This document shows, piece after piece, positions 49,347 through 58,433 of a stretch of DNA of 64,000 bases; within the stretch, counting starts at the first letter, position 1, and each line of letters starts with the position of its first letter. The stretch lies in NCBI RefSeq assembly GCF_023541015.1, contig NZ_JALNPR010000001.1:682001-746000 (forward strand). Reading direction: 5' to 3'. The notes below the pieces were generated by a model. It searched no databases and was not told the origin of the DNA. It was given only the letters and a program-made list of their open reading frames with translations. Made by a program: the position numbers and the translations under genes. The stretch is from Marivivens donghaensis (lineage in GTDB: Bacteria > Pseudomonadota > Alphaproteobacteria > Rhodobacterales > Rhodobacteraceae).

Positions 49347-50990
49347 ATGAGCAAGGCACCTATTGTGTCGAACACGCAGGACAAAGACTGGTGGCGAGGG
49401 GCCGTTATTTACCAGATTTATCCCCGCAGCTATCAAGACAGCAACGGCGACGGCATTGGCGATCTCTTGGGCATCGTCCAGCGTTTGCCCTATATCGCCT
49501 CGCTTGGCGTTGATGCGATCTGGATTTCGCCGTTCTTTACTTCCCCGATGAAGGATTTCGGCTACGACGTTTCGGACTATTGTGACGTTGATCCGATGTT
49601 CGGATCGCTCGCTGATTTTGATGCGGTGATTGAGACTGCGCATAGCCTCGGCATTCGCGTGATGATCGACCTTGTTCTGTCGCACACGTCGGATGTCCAC
49701 CCGTGGTTCGTCGAGAGCCGCCAGAGCCGGGATAATGATAAGGCCGATTGGTATGTCTGGTCTGACCCGAAACCAGATGGCACCGCGCCGAACAACTGGT
49801 TGTCGATCTTCGGTGGCTCCGCATGGCAGTGGGATGCGCGTCGCGAGCAATATTATCTGCACAACTTCCTTGTGTCGCAGCCCGACCTGAACTTCCACAA
49901 TCTAAAGGTTCAAGAGGCGCTTTTGGACGTGGGTCGGTTCTGGCTGAACCGAGGTGTTGATGGATTCCGCCTCGACACCATTAACTTCTACATGCACGAT
50001 GAGCAGCTTCGCGATAACCCGCCACTGCCCAAAGAGATGCGGAATGCGACCATCGCGCCGTCGGTGAACCCGTATAACCACCAAGAGCACCTTTACGACA
50101 AGAACCACCCGAAGAACCTTGATTTCCTTCGTAAACTTCGCGCCGTGATGGAGCCGTTTGGCGCCGCTGCGGTAGGTGAGGTTGGTGATGCGCAGCGTGG
50201 TCTAGAGATCATGGGGCAATACACCCGTGGCAATGACGCCATGCAGATGTGCTACGCGTTTGAACTGCTGTCTGGCGCACGTCCGACGGCGCAATCTGTG
50301 GCTGACGTTATGGCGAAAGTCGACGAAGTTGCCGCTGACGGCTGGGCCTGCTGGGCCTATTCGAACCACGACGTTGTGCGCCACGTCACCCGTTGGGGCC
50401 TGACCCCTGCTGCATCCCGCCTCTTCACAACGATGATGATGTGTCTGCGCGGATCGGTCTGTATCTATCAAGGCGAAGAACTGGGTCTTCCAGAGGCTGA
50501 TGTTGCGTTTGAGGACCTGCAAGACCCTTACGGCATCGAATTCTGGCCCGAGTTCAAAGGCCGCGATGGTTGCCGCACGCCGATGGTTTGGGAGCAGGAT
50601 AATGCAAGCGGTGGTTTTACCAATGGTAAACCGTGGCTTCCGGTGTCCAGCGAACACCTTGGCCTGTCGGTCGAGCCGCAGGAAAAAGATCCGGCAGGCT
50701 TGATCCATCACTACCGCAAAGCGATCGCATTCCGTCACGCTCATGAAGCGCTGAAATCTGGCGCGTCGACACCACTCGAAGTGAACGGCGATATCGTCAG
50801 CTTTGCACGATCTGCGGGTGACACGACGATCTATTGCGCGTTCAATATGAGCGACACGCCGTCTGATTTGGCAGCCCCGTCTGGGGAATGGTTGCCAATT
50901 GGTGGCGAACTGGGTGGTGCTCATGTTGCACCCGACGGCGCGCTGCACTTGGGGCCTTGGCAGCCCTATATCGCGCTCAAGCGGACCTAA
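49347..50990 (+). CDS. aglA: Alpha-glucosidase, GH13
   Basis: 547-residue cytoplasmic glycoside hydrolase family 13 enzyme (no signal peptide). Conserved regions: YQIYPRSYQDSNGDGIGDL at the N-terminus, DLVLSHTSD, nucleophile Asp in GVDGFRLDTINFY (about residue 210), acid/base Glu in AAVGEVGD (about 278), and the transition-state Asp in YSNHDVVRHVTRWG (about 341). Cleaves imported alpha-glucosides, yielding glucose for Glk. Sits between the permeases and the ATPase gene, exactly as in the agl operon of S. meliloti. Confidence 0.95.
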   Translation: MSKAPIVSNTQDKDWWRGAVIYQIYPRSYQDSNGDGIGDLLGIVQRLPYIASLGVDAIWISPFFTSPMKDFGYDVSDYCDVDPMFGSLADFDAVIETAHSLGIRVMIDLVLSHTSDVHPWFVESRQSRDNDKADWYVWSDPKPDGTAPNNWLSIFGGSAWQWDARREQYYLHNFLVSQPDLNFHNLKVQEALLDVGRFWLNRGVDGFRLDTINFYMHDEQLRDNPPLPKEMRNATIAPSVNPYNHQEHLYDKNHPKNLDFLRKLRAVMEPFGAAAVGEVGDAQRGLEIMGQYTRGNDAMQMCYAFELLSGARPTAQSVADVMAKVDEVAADGWACWAYSNHDVVRHVTRWGLTPAASRLFTTMMMCLRGSVCIYQGEELGLPEADVAFEDLQDPYGIEFWPEFKGRDGCRTPMVWEQDNASGGFTNGKPWLPVSSEHLGLSVEPQEKDPAGLIHHYRKAIAFRHAHEALKSGASTPLEVNGDIVSFARSAGDTTIYCAFNMSDTPSDLAAPSGEWLPIGGELGGAHVAPDGALHLGPWQPYIALKRT

Positions 50991-51005
50991 GGGGAGGGGA
51001 AACAC

Positions 51006-52097
51006 ATGGCCGATCTCAAACTTACGGATGTTGCCAAGGTCTATGGTGGCGGCGTTGAGGTTCTAAAGAACATCAACCTCGACATCAAAGAAGGCGAGCT
51101 AATCGTTTTCGTAGGCCCATCAGGCTGCGGGAAATCCACGCTTCTTCGTATGATCGCAGGTCTGGAAAATATCAGCGGTGGCACGTTGGAAATCGGTGGA
51201 CAGGTCGTGAACGACATTCCGCCTGCGCAGCGCGGGATCGCCATGGTGTTCCAATCCTACGCGCTCTATCCGCATATGACGGTGCGCGATAACATGTCCT
51301 TTGCGCTGAAAATCGCAAAGAAATCTGCGGAAGAGATTGATGCGGCTGTGAACAAGGCTGCGAAAATCCTTCAGTTGGAGCCGTATCTTGATCGCCTGCC
51401 CAAGGCGCTCTCGGGCGGTCAGCGTCAGCGTGTCGCCATCGGTCGCGCGATTGTTCGCGACCCGCAGGTGTACCTGTTTGACGAACCGCTCTCGAACCTC
51501 GATGCGGCGCTGCGCGTGGCAACACGGATTGAGATCGCTCAGTTGAAAGAGGCGATGCCTGAATCGACCATGATCTACGTGACCCACGATCAGGTCGAAG
51601 CGATGACTCTTGCGTCGCGTATCGTTGTTCTCGCGAACAAAGGGATCGCGCAGGTTGGTACGCCATTGGAGCTCTATGAGCGGCCAGAAAACGAATTTGT
51701 GGCGCAATTCATCGGCTCTCCTGCGATGAACCTGTTGGCTGGCGAAATTGTTGGAACGGGTGCGCAGACAACAGTGAAACTAGCAACGGGCGGCACGGCT
51801 ATCTCGGCGGTTCCAACGAGCACAGCGGATATGGGGCTCAAGGTGAATATCGGTGTCCGTCCAGAGGACATGGTGCCGTGCGAGGACTGCGATGCGATCT
51901 ACACGGGCAAAGTCGATATTCTCGAAGCTCTGGGCGAGGTCACCTTGCTCTATTTCGAAAAGAACGGTGCTGCTGATCCTGTGATCGGCAAGCTGCCCGG
52001 CATTCACGCCGATATGCGTGGTCAGACTGTCAGCCTAAGGGCGGTGCCTGAAAAGGTGCAGATCTTCCACAACGGAAAATCGCTCTACTACCGCTAA
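51006..52097 (+). CDS. aglK: Alpha-glucoside ABC transporter ATP-binding protein
   Basis: 363-residue MalK/UgpC-type ATPase. Walker A GPSGCGKSTLLR, Q-loop, signature LSGGQRQRVAIGRA, Walker B VYLFDEPLSNLD and switch YVTHDQVEAM are intact; residues from about 240 form the OB-like regulatory domain. Energises AglEFG. ATG 51006 follows GGGGAGGGG. Last gene of the operon, ended by a strong terminator. Confidence 0.95.
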   Translation: MADLKLTDVAKVYGGGVEVLKNINLDIKEGELIVFVGPSGCGKSTLLRMIAGLENISGGTLEIGGQVVNDIPPAQRGIAMVFQSYALYPHMTVRDNMSFALKIAKKSAEEIDAAVNKAAKILQLEPYLDRLPKALSGGQRQRVAIGRAIVRDPQVYLFDEPLSNLDAALRVATRIEIAQLKEAMPESTMIYVTHDQVEAMTLASRIVVLANKGIAQVGTPLELYERPENEFVAQFIGSPAMNLLAGEIVGTGAQTTVKLATGGTAISAVPTSTADMGLKVNIGVRPEDMVPCEDCDAIYTGKVDILEALGEVTLLYFEKNGAADPVIGKLPGIHADMRGQTVSLRAVPEKVQIFHNGKSLYYR

Positions 52098-52102
52098 ACG
52101 AA

Positions 52103-52130
52103 AAACGGGCCCGCGAGGGCCCGTTTCTTT
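52103..52130. terminator. Intrinsic terminator between aglK and the methyl-transfer genes
   Basis: AAACGGGCCC (52103-52112), loop GCGA, GGGCCCGTTT (52117-52126), then CTTTT. Ten base pairs with a tetraloop; usable from both sides for the convergent genes. Confidence 0.9.
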
Positions 52131-52149
52131 TGGGTGTGTTCCCAGAGGG

Positions 52150-53202
52150 TTAGCCGCGACGGCGACCACCGCGACGACGACCGTCGCCTTCAGCGCCAGC
52201 AGCCGACGGAGGCTTGTTAAAGCGGATCCAGTCACCACCGTGCGGATCGTTGTTGGTCAGCAGGTTCGCTGCGCGGATTGCTTCCATCTCTTTACCGGGA
52301 CGGGATTGGGTCGAACCCAAACCAGTCAACTGGCAGAAGGTTTCCAGATCGATGTCATCAGGAACGATGATGCCAGCGGCAGCCAGTTCCAGTTTCTTTT
52401 CTTCGATCTTCGATGCCGCGACAGGCAGGGCGCATGGGTTCATGATCGCAGAGGTCATGCCTGCACCCATAGCCATCGGCAGGAACGCGTTGTTGATGCC
52501 GTGACGGTTCGGCAGACCGAACGAAATGTTCGATGCGCCGCAAGTCGTGTTCACGCCCAGCTCTTCGCGCAGACGACGGACGAGGGCGAATACTTGGTTA
52601 CCAGCGGTCGCCATCGCGCCGATCGGCATAACGAGCGGGTCAACAACGATGTCGTAGGCAGGGATGCCAAAGTCAGCAGCGCGCTGAACGATTTTCTTTG
52701 CCACTTCGAAACGAACGTCTGGGTCTTCGGAGATACCAGTGTCGTCGTTCGAGATCGCAACAACAGGAACGTTGTATTTCTTAACCAGCGGCAGAACGAA
52801 TTCCAGACGCTCTTCTTCGCCCGTGACCGAGTTCAATAGCGGACGGCCTTTGGCAGCCTGAAGACCCGCTTCTAGAGCAGCAGGAACCGAGGAGTCGATG
52901 CAGATCGGGCAATCGGTCAGGCCCTGAACCAGTTCGATCATTTTGACCATGAGCGGCGGCTCTGTCTCGTTCGGGTTCGGGTTGGAGTTGTAGACAACGC
53001 CAGCGTTGATATCGAGGATGTTCGCACCAGCAGCAACCTGTGCCAGTGCGTCCTTCTCAACGGTCGAGAAATCGCCTGCTTCCAGTTCAGCAGCCAGTTT
53101 CTTGCGGCCCGTAGGGTTGATCCGTTCACCAATCACACAGAACGGCTGGTCAAAGCCGATAATGGCGGTTTTCGATGCGGATTCGACGATAGTGCGGGTC
53201 AT
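52150..53202 (-). CDS. Methyltetrahydrofolate-binding methyltransferase (split methionine synthase part)
   Basis: 350 residues of the pterin-binding (DHPS-like) fold. Landmarks are FCVIGERINPTGRKKL, GANILDINAG, the ICIDSSVP strand, LLNSVTGEE, and NTTCGASNISFGLPNR, all as in the methyl-THF domain of MetH and in AcsE/MtgA-type corrinoid methyltransferases. Rhodobacteraceae can split MetH into separate homocysteine-, cobalamin- and methyl-THF-binding proteins; this is probably the last of these. ATG 53202 is used. The C-terminus ends in a basic Gly/Arg tail (RRRGGRRRG), unusual for the fold. Followed downstream only by the agl terminator; MTHFR lies just upstream. Confidence 0.86.
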   Translation of the reverse strand: MTRTIVESASKTAIIGFDQPFCVIGERINPTGRKKLAAELEAGDFSTVEKDALAQVAAGANILDINAGVVYNSNPNPNETEPPLMVKMIELVQGLTDCPICIDSSVPAALEAGLQAAKGRPLLNSVTGEEERLEFVLPLVKKYNVPVVAISNDDTGISEDPDVRFEVAKKIVQRAADFGIPAYDIVVDPLVMPIGAMATAGNQVFALVRRLREELGVNTTCGASNISFGLPNRHGINNAFLPMAMGAGMTSAIMNPCALPVAASKIEEKKLELAAAGIIVPDDIDLETFCQLTGLGSTQSRPGKEMEAIRAANLLTNNDPHGGDWIRFNKPPSAAGAEGDGRRRGGRRRG

Positions 53203-53213
53203 ACTGACTGTCC

Positions 53214-54140
53214 TTAGGCTTGATTTACGGGGGTGGCAGCGTCGCCACCATTTTTGATTGCCCATTCGGCGTTGGTCTTAATGCCACCGAGAGGGAAGAA
53301 GTGAACCTGTTCAATGTTGAAATCAGGGTTCGCAGCTTTGTGGGCAGCGAGTTCTTCGAGGATTTCATTCGGCTCGTAGGGCAGGACGAGTTTAGTCACA
53401 TCCATCGCGCGTTTCTGAAGAACGCGGAGGGACGGGCCAACGCCACAAGCAATCGCGAATTTGATCAGGGTCTGCAGTTTTGCCGGACCTGCGATACCGA
53501 TATGGATCGGAATATCAACGCCAGCCGCCTTAAGCGCGTTTGCCCATTCGATAACGGGTTGTGCCTCAAAACAGAACTGGGTCGCCATCGCGATTTTCGC
53601 GTCGGTGGTTTCCGAGAACTTCTGTTTCCAGCGCAGCGCGTCCATGACGTTTTTGTCCGACCCATCTGGATCGATGTCGCGGTTGCCTTCGGGGTGACCT
53701 GCGACGTGCAGACGTTTGAACCCAGCGCGGTCAAAAATCCCTGTCTCAAGAAGCTGCATCGACGAGTGGAATTCGCCAACAGGCTGATCAACGCCACCTG
53801 CAAGGATGAGACCTTGGTTCACTCCAGCTTCAGAGGAATAGCGGTTCACCCAATCTTCGAGCGTTGCCGCGTCTTTGATGATGCGGGCAGGGAAGTGTGG
53901 CATCGGGTCAAAGCCCTCGTCGCGCAGGCGGGCAGCGGTCGCCACCATGTCTTCGATCGGGGTGCCATCGATGTGCGCGATGTAAACGCGGGTGCCAGCG
54001 GGCAGCAGGTCGCGGAAGTTCTCAACCTTTTCTGCGGTGCGCGGCATCACTTCGATCGAGTAACCTTGGAGGAATGCTTCCAGATCAGCATTGGCCGTGG
54101 TCACATTTTCTTTTTTACGCATAAACGGAAGCAGTGCCAT
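53214..54140 (-). CDS. Methylenetetrahydrofolate reductase family protein
   Basis: 308-residue flavin-dependent TIM-barrel protein of the MetF family. SIEVMPRTAEKV near the N-terminus, VYIAHIDGTP, GLILAGGVDQPVGEF, LHVAGHPEGN and ATQFCFEAQPVIEW correspond to the folate/FAD-binding motifs. It would reduce 5,10-methylene-THF to 5-methyl-THF, the substrate of the methyltransferase encoded 11 bases downstream. ATG 54140 (AAGGAGG five bases upstream) is chosen over GTG 54170, which overlaps the preceding stop (GTGA) but lacks such a site. It is diverged from E. coli MetF. Confidence 0.87.
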   Translation of the reverse strand: MALLPFMRKKENVTTANADLEAFLQGYSIEVMPRTAEKVENFRDLLPAGTRVYIAHIDGTPIEDMVATAARLRDEGFDPMPHFPARIIKDAATLEDWVNRYSSEAGVNQGLILAGGVDQPVGEFHSSMQLLETGIFDRAGFKRLHVAGHPEGNRDIDPDGSDKNVMDALRWKQKFSETTDAKIAMATQFCFEAQPVIEWANALKAAGVDIPIHIGIAGPAKLQTLIKFAIACGVGPSLRVLQKRAMDVTKLVLPYEPNEILEELAAHKAANPDFNIEQVHFFPLGGIKTNAEWAIKNGGDAATPVNQA

Positions 54141-54166
54141 CATGGCCTCCTTAAAAGAGCGGTTGG

Positions 54167-54463
54167 TCACGCGTGACCTTTGTTTTCGATCAGCGCCTTT
54201 AGACGCTCTGGTGTGTATTCGGCATCGAGACGAGCAGCTTCGGCATTTGCGACCTCTGCATCGTCACCTTCGACAGAGTAGGGCTCTGCCTTGCGCCATT
54301 CGGAGAGGTAATCATCAGTTCCCGCCATATCGGCTTTCATTGCGGCGCGGTCGATCGCTTGTTCAAACCGTTCGGGCAATTGCACTTTGTGGCCACGGCG
54401 ACCTTTGCCGACGATGACCTGTGCTGGGATATCCCGCCAGTAAACGATAGTGACATCTGCCAT
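54167..54463 (-). CDS. Small PF13769-type protein ('virulence factor' family)
   Basis: 98 residues, starting MADVTIVYWRDIPAQVIVGK, then GRRGHKVQLPERFEQAIDRAAM and an acidic C-terminal half (EVANAEAARLDAEYTPERL). This is the small family named only 'virulence factor' in Pfam and found next to methyl-THF methyltransferases in Rhodobacterales. The position as first gene of a three-gene C1 unit suggests an accessory role in methyl-THF or corrinoid transfer. An upstream in-frame ATG at 54535 has a good site (AGGAAAG) and would add 24 charged residues; the conserved start favours 54463. Confidence 0.75.
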   Translation of the reverse strand: MADVTIVYWRDIPAQVIVGKGRRGHKVQLPERFEQAIDRAAMKADMAGTDDYLSEWRKAEPYSVEGDDAEVANAEAARLDAEYTPERLKALIENKGHA

Positions 54464-54633
54464 TTGTGATTCCCTGTTCCTCTTGGCTTCCTTCATACGC
54501 TCGGCATTTTCCGACACGAGGTCGGTTTTCGACATGCTGCCACTTTCCTGCGACTAGGTTTCGTCCAGAGAGGCTTGCGCGGCGCCGCGCGGGGGCATAG
54601 GTTGGAGGTAACTTGAAATGGAGGGCGTATCCT

Positions 54634-55746
54634 ATGGCGCCCAAGCGTCCCCGTGGTGCGGGCGCGTTCCCGAAGGCGGTAGAGACCCCCGCGCCTGTAA
54701 TGCCTGATCCGGCCTCGCTTTATGCTGCGCTGGATTTGGGTACAAATAGCTGTCGCATGCTGATTGCCCAACCAAAGGGCAGCCAGTTTCATGTGATTGA
54801 CAGCTTTTCGAAGTCGGTCCAGCTGGGCTACGGGCTTGAAAGTTCAGGCCGGCTAGGTCGTGGGTCGATGAACCGCACGATTGCGGCATTGCGGATCTGC
54901 AAACAAAAGCTCCAACGCCATAAGGTCGGCCACATGCGTCTGGTCGCAACAGAGGCGTGTCGGCGCGCGAAAAACGGCAAGCAGTTCATCAATCAGATCA
55001 GACGCGAAACGGGTCTACGACTGGAGATCATCAGCCCAGAGGAAGAAGCACGTTTAGCGGTTATTTCTTGTGCGCCACTCGTCAGCACCAAAACAGAACA
55101 GTTGCTGGTCGTGGATATTGGCGGCGGCTCGACCGAGCTTGTTTGGATCGACCTCACGAATGTGCCGCATCGCGAACGCCCCGGTGCGATCATGCGGCTT
55201 CATCGTGGCTTTGTGCAGGACCCTGGTCCGTTTGCGGCGGCGAAAGTCGTCGATTGGATTTCGGTGCCGTTGGGCGTCGCGACCCTGCGTGATCAGTTCG
55301 AGGACGTAGAGGACGACGCGGCACGGTTTGCGCTGATGAGTTGGTTCTTTGAGGAACAACTGTCGAAATTCAGCCCCTATACTGCCGAACAAACCCGCGA
55401 AGGGTTCCAGATCGTTGGCACCAGTGGCACTGTCACGACCGTGGCAGCCAGCCATTTGGGGCTGAAACGCTATGATCGGACCAAGGTCGATGGGCTTCGG
55501 ATGACCAGCGATCAGATTGATGCTGTCATTCGCGATTACCTTACGCTTGGCCCTGATGGGCGCCGCAATGACCCGCGGATCGGTCGCGATCGTCAGGCCT
55601 TGATTATGTCGGGGTCGGCAATCCTTCAGGCCCTTATGCGGATTTGGCCGACGGATCGTCTGTCGGTCGCGGACCGTGGTCTGCGCGAGGGTCTGCTTTA
55701 TGCACAAATGAGCGCAGACGGTGTGCTTGAGGATACTCCGTTTTAG
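54634..55746 (+). CDS. ppx: Ppx/GppA family phosphatase
   Basis: 370-residue sugar-kinase/hsp70-fold phosphatase that hydrolyses polyphosphate or pppGpp. LDLGTNSCRMLIA, VATEACRRAKNG, ISPEEEARLA and VDIGGGSTELVW are the family motifs; the C-terminal half ends at about the single-domain length, without the HD-like extension of E. coli Ppx (513). ATG 54634 lies 8 bases after GGAGGG. Directly upstream of rlmE, 37 bases apart, which is the usual partnership in Rhodobacteraceae as far as I recall. Confidence 0.93.
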   Translation: MAPKRPRGAGAFPKAVETPAPVMPDPASLYAALDLGTNSCRMLIAQPKGSQFHVIDSFSKSVQLGYGLESSGRLGRGSMNRTIAALRICKQKLQRHKVGHMRLVATEACRRAKNGKQFINQIRRETGLRLEIISPEEEARLAVISCAPLVSTKTEQLLVVDIGGGSTELVWIDLTNVPHRERPGAIMRLHRGFVQDPGPFAAAKVVDWISVPLGVATLRDQFEDVEDDAARFALMSWFFEEQLSKFSPYTAEQTREGFQIVGTSGTVTTVAASHLGLKRYDRTKVDGLRMTSDQIDAVIRDYLTLGPDGRRNDPRIGRDRQALIMSGSAILQALMRIWPTDRLSVADRGLREGLLYAQMSADGVLEDTPF

Positions 55747-55783
55747 GGGTAGAGGAACGCTCTGCTAAGATCGGACTGGAAGA

Positions 55784-56542
55784 ATGGCTAAGAAACCCGG
55801 GACCAAAAATACCAGCGGACGCGGACAGCGTGACCTTTTCGTTAAGGTGAAAACCGCCCGTGGTCGCAAGACCTCGTCGACCCGTTGGTTGCAGCGGCAG
55901 TTGAACGATCCTTATGTGAAACGTGCGCAGGCCGAAGGCTATCGCGGTCGCGCGGCGTTCAAAATCCTCGAGCTTGACGACAAATATCGGTTCCTCGTTC
56001 CGGGGGCTCGGATCGTTGACCTTGGCTGTGCACCAGGTGGCTGGATGCAGGTTGCGGTGAAACGTGTGAATGCGCTGGGTGAAAAGCAGGGCAAGCGGAT
56101 CGGGACCGTTTTGGGCGTCGACCTTCAAGAGGTTGAACCGCTGGCGGGTGCTGAAATTCACCAGCTCGATTTCCTGTCCGACGATGCGGACCTCTTGGTC
56201 AAAGAATGGCTGGGCGGTGAAGCGGATGTTGTTATGTCCGACATGGCTGCTGCGTCCTCGGGTCACAAACAAACCGACCACCTTCGGATTATCGCGCTGT
56301 GTGAAGCGGCAGCTTATTTTGCCTTTGACGTTCTCGCACCCGGCGGCACTTTTGTTGCCAAAGTCCTCGCGGGTGGGGCGGAAGGCGAATTGATGAAAAC
56401 GCTGAAGAAGAATTTTAAGTCCGTCGCCAACATCAAACCGCCTTCGTCACGCGCGGATAGTTCTGAAAAATTCGTTGTGGCTCGCGGCTATAAGGGGCGT
56501 AATGGCGACTACGACGCCGATCTGAACGACGAAGAAGAATAA
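55784..56542 (+). CDS. rlmE: 23S rRNA (uridine-2'-O)-methyltransferase
   Basis: FtsJ/RrmJ enzyme of 252 residues that methylates U2552 of the 23S rRNA A loop. The K-D-K-E tetrad is present: Lys in [13 protein letters not shown], Asp in [11 protein letters not shown], Lys in FVAKVLAGG and Glu in [16 protein letters not shown] site [12 protein letters not shown]. Compared with E. coli (209) it has a basic N-terminal extension ([13 protein letters not shown]) and an acidic tail. Ends at a terminator shared with msrA. Confidence 0.97.
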   Translation: MAKKPGTKNTSGRGQRDLFVKVKTARGRKTSSTRWLQRQLNDPYVKRAQAEGYRGRAAFKILELDDKYRFLVPGARIVDLGCAPGGWMQVAVKRVNALGEKQGKRIGTVLGVDLQEVEPLAGAEIHQLDFLSDDADLLVKEWLGGEADVVMSDMAAASSGHKQTDHLRIIALCEAAAYFAFDVLAPGGTFVAKVLAGGAEGELMKTLKKNFKSVANIKPPSSRADSSEKFVVARGYKGRNGDYDADLNDEEE

Positions 56543-56545
56543 AAG

Positions 56546-56569
56546 AAGGGGCCAGACGGCCCCTTTTTT
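56546..56569. terminator. Intrinsic terminator between rlmE and msrA
   Basis: AAGGGGCC (56546-56553), loop AGAC, GGCCCCTT (56558-56565) followed by TTTT. The A-rich left flank allows it to serve the convergent msrA transcript too. Confidence 0.85.
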
Positions 56570-57065
56570 ATGTGCGCGGTAGGGTCCAATTCGGACGCGG
56601 GAAATGGCAGGTGTAGCCATTCGGGTGCCGCTCTAGATAATCCTGATGTTCAGGCTCTGCTTCCCAGAAATCGCCAACAGGTTCGACTTCGGTCACGACC
56701 TTTGCGGGCCAAATGCCTGATGCATCCACATCTGCAATCGTCCGCAGTGCTTCGGCCTTCTGATCTTCATCGACATAGTAAATCGCCGAACGATACGACA
56801 TCCCAATGTCATTGCCCTGACGGTTCTTTGTCGTCGGGTCATGAATTTGGAAAAAGAACTCCAGCAGGGCGCGATAGCTCGTCTGGGTATCATCAAAGAT
56901 GATCTCGATCCCCTCGGCATGGGTGCCGTGATTGCGATAGGTCGCGTTCGGCACGTCGCCGCCCGTATATCCGACACGCGTCCGCAATACGCCCGTTTGT
57001 CGGCGGATCAAATCCTGCATTCCCCAGAAACATCCACCTGCAAGTACCGCACGTTGCTCAGCCAT
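56568..57065 (-). CDS. msrA: Peptide-methionine (S)-S-oxide reductase
   Basis: 165-residue MsrA; reduces the S epimer of methionine sulfoxide. Catalytic Cys12 in AGGCFWGMQ, followed by [17 protein letters not shown] and the [11 protein letters not shown]-like segment ([12 protein letters not shown]). The resolving Cys is probably in GYTCHFPRP near the C-terminus. Cytoplasmic, no signal peptide. Overlaps msrB by one base (TGATG), so both stereospecific reductases are co-translated. Confidence 0.96.
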   Translation of the reverse strand: MAEQRAVLAGGCFWGMQDLIRRQTGVLRTRVGYTGGDVPNATYRNHGTHAEGIEIIFDDTQTSYRALLEFFFQIHDPTTKNRQGNDIGMSYRSAIYYVDEDQKAEALRTIADVDASGIWPAKVVTEVEPVGDFWEAEPEHQDYLERHPNGYTCHFPRPNWTLPRT

Positions 57066-57511
57066 CAGATTTCCTCCACTTGATCAATGAATGCGCCATA
57101 ACCTTCGGCTTCCATATCGTCACGATGGATAAAGCGTAACGCAGCGGAATTAATGCAATAGCGCAGGCCACCGCGATCACGCGGTCCGTCTGGGAATACG
57201 TGCCCCAAGTGGCTGTCACCATATTTTGACCGCACCTCGGTGCGGACCATCCCATGCGACACGTCCGTAAGTTCGACAACGTGGTCGCTGACAATCGGTT
57301 TCACAAATGATGGCCAGCCGCACCCCGATTCATATTTCGCGGATGAGGCAAAGAGAGGTTCGCCCGAAACCACATCGACGTACAGACCTGGTTCCTTATT
57401 GCTAAGGTACTTGCCCGTGCCTGGACGTTCAGTGCCGGATTCTTGCGTCACATAATATTGCTCTGGATCGAGCGCTTCGATCACCTCGGGGCGGCGTTCA
57501 TACTGTGTCAT
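57065..57511 (-). CDS. msrB: Peptide-methionine (R)-S-oxide reductase, zinc-less type
   Basis: 148-residue MsrB, complementary to MsrA for the R epimer. Catalytic Cys119 in [22 protein letters not shown] (Cys64) and [13 protein letters not shown] are the conserved substrate motifs. The two CxxC pairs that bind structural zinc in most MsrB proteins are missing, so this is the zinc-free form, in which Cys64 may be the resolving residue (inference). ATG 57511 follows AGGAGG. Confidence 0.95.
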   Translation of the reverse strand: MTQYERRPEVIEALDPEQYYVTQESGTERPGTGKYLSNKEPGLYVDVVSGEPLFASSAKYESGCGWPSFVKPIVSDHVVELTDVSHGMVRTEVRSKYGDSHLGHVFPDGPRDRGGLRYCINSAALRFIHRDDMEAEGYGAFIDQVEEI

Positions 57512-57656
57512 GGAACCTCCTAACTTGAAGCTACGATATGGTGTGTCTTGTGTCGAAATCAAAAGAAGGTTGTCGATGATGTGATCGGTCCCGAAGTGGG
57601 CTGACGTAACTGCCGATCGGTGATAATCTAAAACGGTAAGAAGTAAGGGGCGATTT

Positions 57657-58364
57657 ATGCTAAAGGTTGTAGCGGCATCTTTGATGATGTTCGGGGCATT
57701 TTCGACCGCAGGTCATGGTCAGGGCAGTGATCGTTCCGTTGACGTTGAATTTGCAGCGGGAACGACAGGGACCGTAATCTCGGATAGGCTTGTTGGGCGG
57801 GAAGTGGTTTTGTACCATCTTGGCGCCGAAGCTGGGCAAGTGTTGGATCTCTCACTTCAATCGTCGAATGCGGCCACCTATTTTAACGTTTATGCACCGG
57901 GGTCAGGTCCAGGTGATGCGGCGCTTGCCGTCAGTAGTTTGACCAGCGACAGCGTGCCAGACCTCAACCAGTTTAGCGCAACCTTGCCAGTTTCAGGTGA
58001 CTATACTGTCATGGTCTATCTGTATCGCGCAGCAGCGCGACGCGACGGGGTTGCAGAGTATACCTTGGACATATCGATCACGGGTAAGCCACAGGGTATT
58101 GTCCAAAATGACTATGCTGATGGGTTGATGGGCGGGCCTGATTTTTGGGCTGTTGTCGCTAATGGCGGTTTGAACCTGCGCACGGGGCCTAGCCAAAGTG
58201 CAAACAAAGTTGCGGTCTTGCACTCCGACGATGTCGTTCGAAACTTGGGGTGCCGCATGGCAGAAGCGCAACGCTGGTGTCAGGTCCAAACCGTCACGGA
58301 GCCTAAATTGACCGGATGGGTTGCAGGACGTTTTCTAGCCGAGGCTGCAGAACCCGCACGTTAA
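57657..58364 (+). CDS. Exported protein with SH3-like domain
   Basis: 235 residues. Signal peptide ([21 protein letters not shown]), then a beta-sandwich-like region (about 30-145) resembling the bacterial pre-peptidase C-terminal type ([32 protein letters not shown]), and a C-terminal SH3b-like domain ([24 protein letters not shown] ... [15 protein letters not shown]). SH3b domains often bind peptidoglycan or proteins in the periplasm. Two Cys in the SH3 part (Cys in LGCRMA and RWCQV) may form a disulfide. Function unknown. Divergent from msrB. Confidence 0.85.
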   Translation: MLKVVAASLMMFGAFSTAGHGQGSDRSVDVEFAAGTTGTVISDRLVGREVVLYHLGAEAGQVLDLSLQSSNAATYFNVYAPGSGPGDAALAVSSLTSDSVPDLNQFSATLPVSGDYTVMVYLYRAAARRDGVAEYTLDISITGKPQGIVQNDYADGLMGGPDFWAVVANGGLNLRTGPSQSANKVAVLHSDDVVRNLGCRMAEAQRWCQVQTVTEPKLTGWVAGRFLAEAAEPAR

Positions 58365-58381
58365 AGCACCAATGAAACGCG

Positions 58382-58410
58382 AAACGCGCCCGAGTGGGGC
58401 GCGTTTTCGT
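58382..58410. terminator. Intrinsic terminator after the SH3-domain gene
   Basis: AAACGCGCCC (58382-58391), loop GAGTG, GGGCGCGTTT (58397-58406), then TCGT. Ten pairs; placed between the SH3-domain gene and the convergent tRNA gene, so it may serve both. Confidence 0.8.
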
Positions 58411-58433
58411 AAGTGGTCGTGTTTGGATTTTTA

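Noticed and set aside
54140-54170. GTG 54170 as start of the MTHFR-family protein
   Set aside because: It overlaps the upstream stop (GTGA), but AAGGAGG sits exactly before ATG 54140; kept only as an alternative.
53220-54176. Open frame of 318 codons antisense to the MTHFR gene
   Set aside because: Same extent as the sense gene, no ribosome-binding site, composition not protein-like.
54577-54590. GCGCGGCGCCGCGC palindrome between the PF13769 gene and ppx, considered as a terminator or riboswitch part
   Set aside because: No T tract on either side, no loop, and no match to a SAM or SAH riboswitch that I could recognise.
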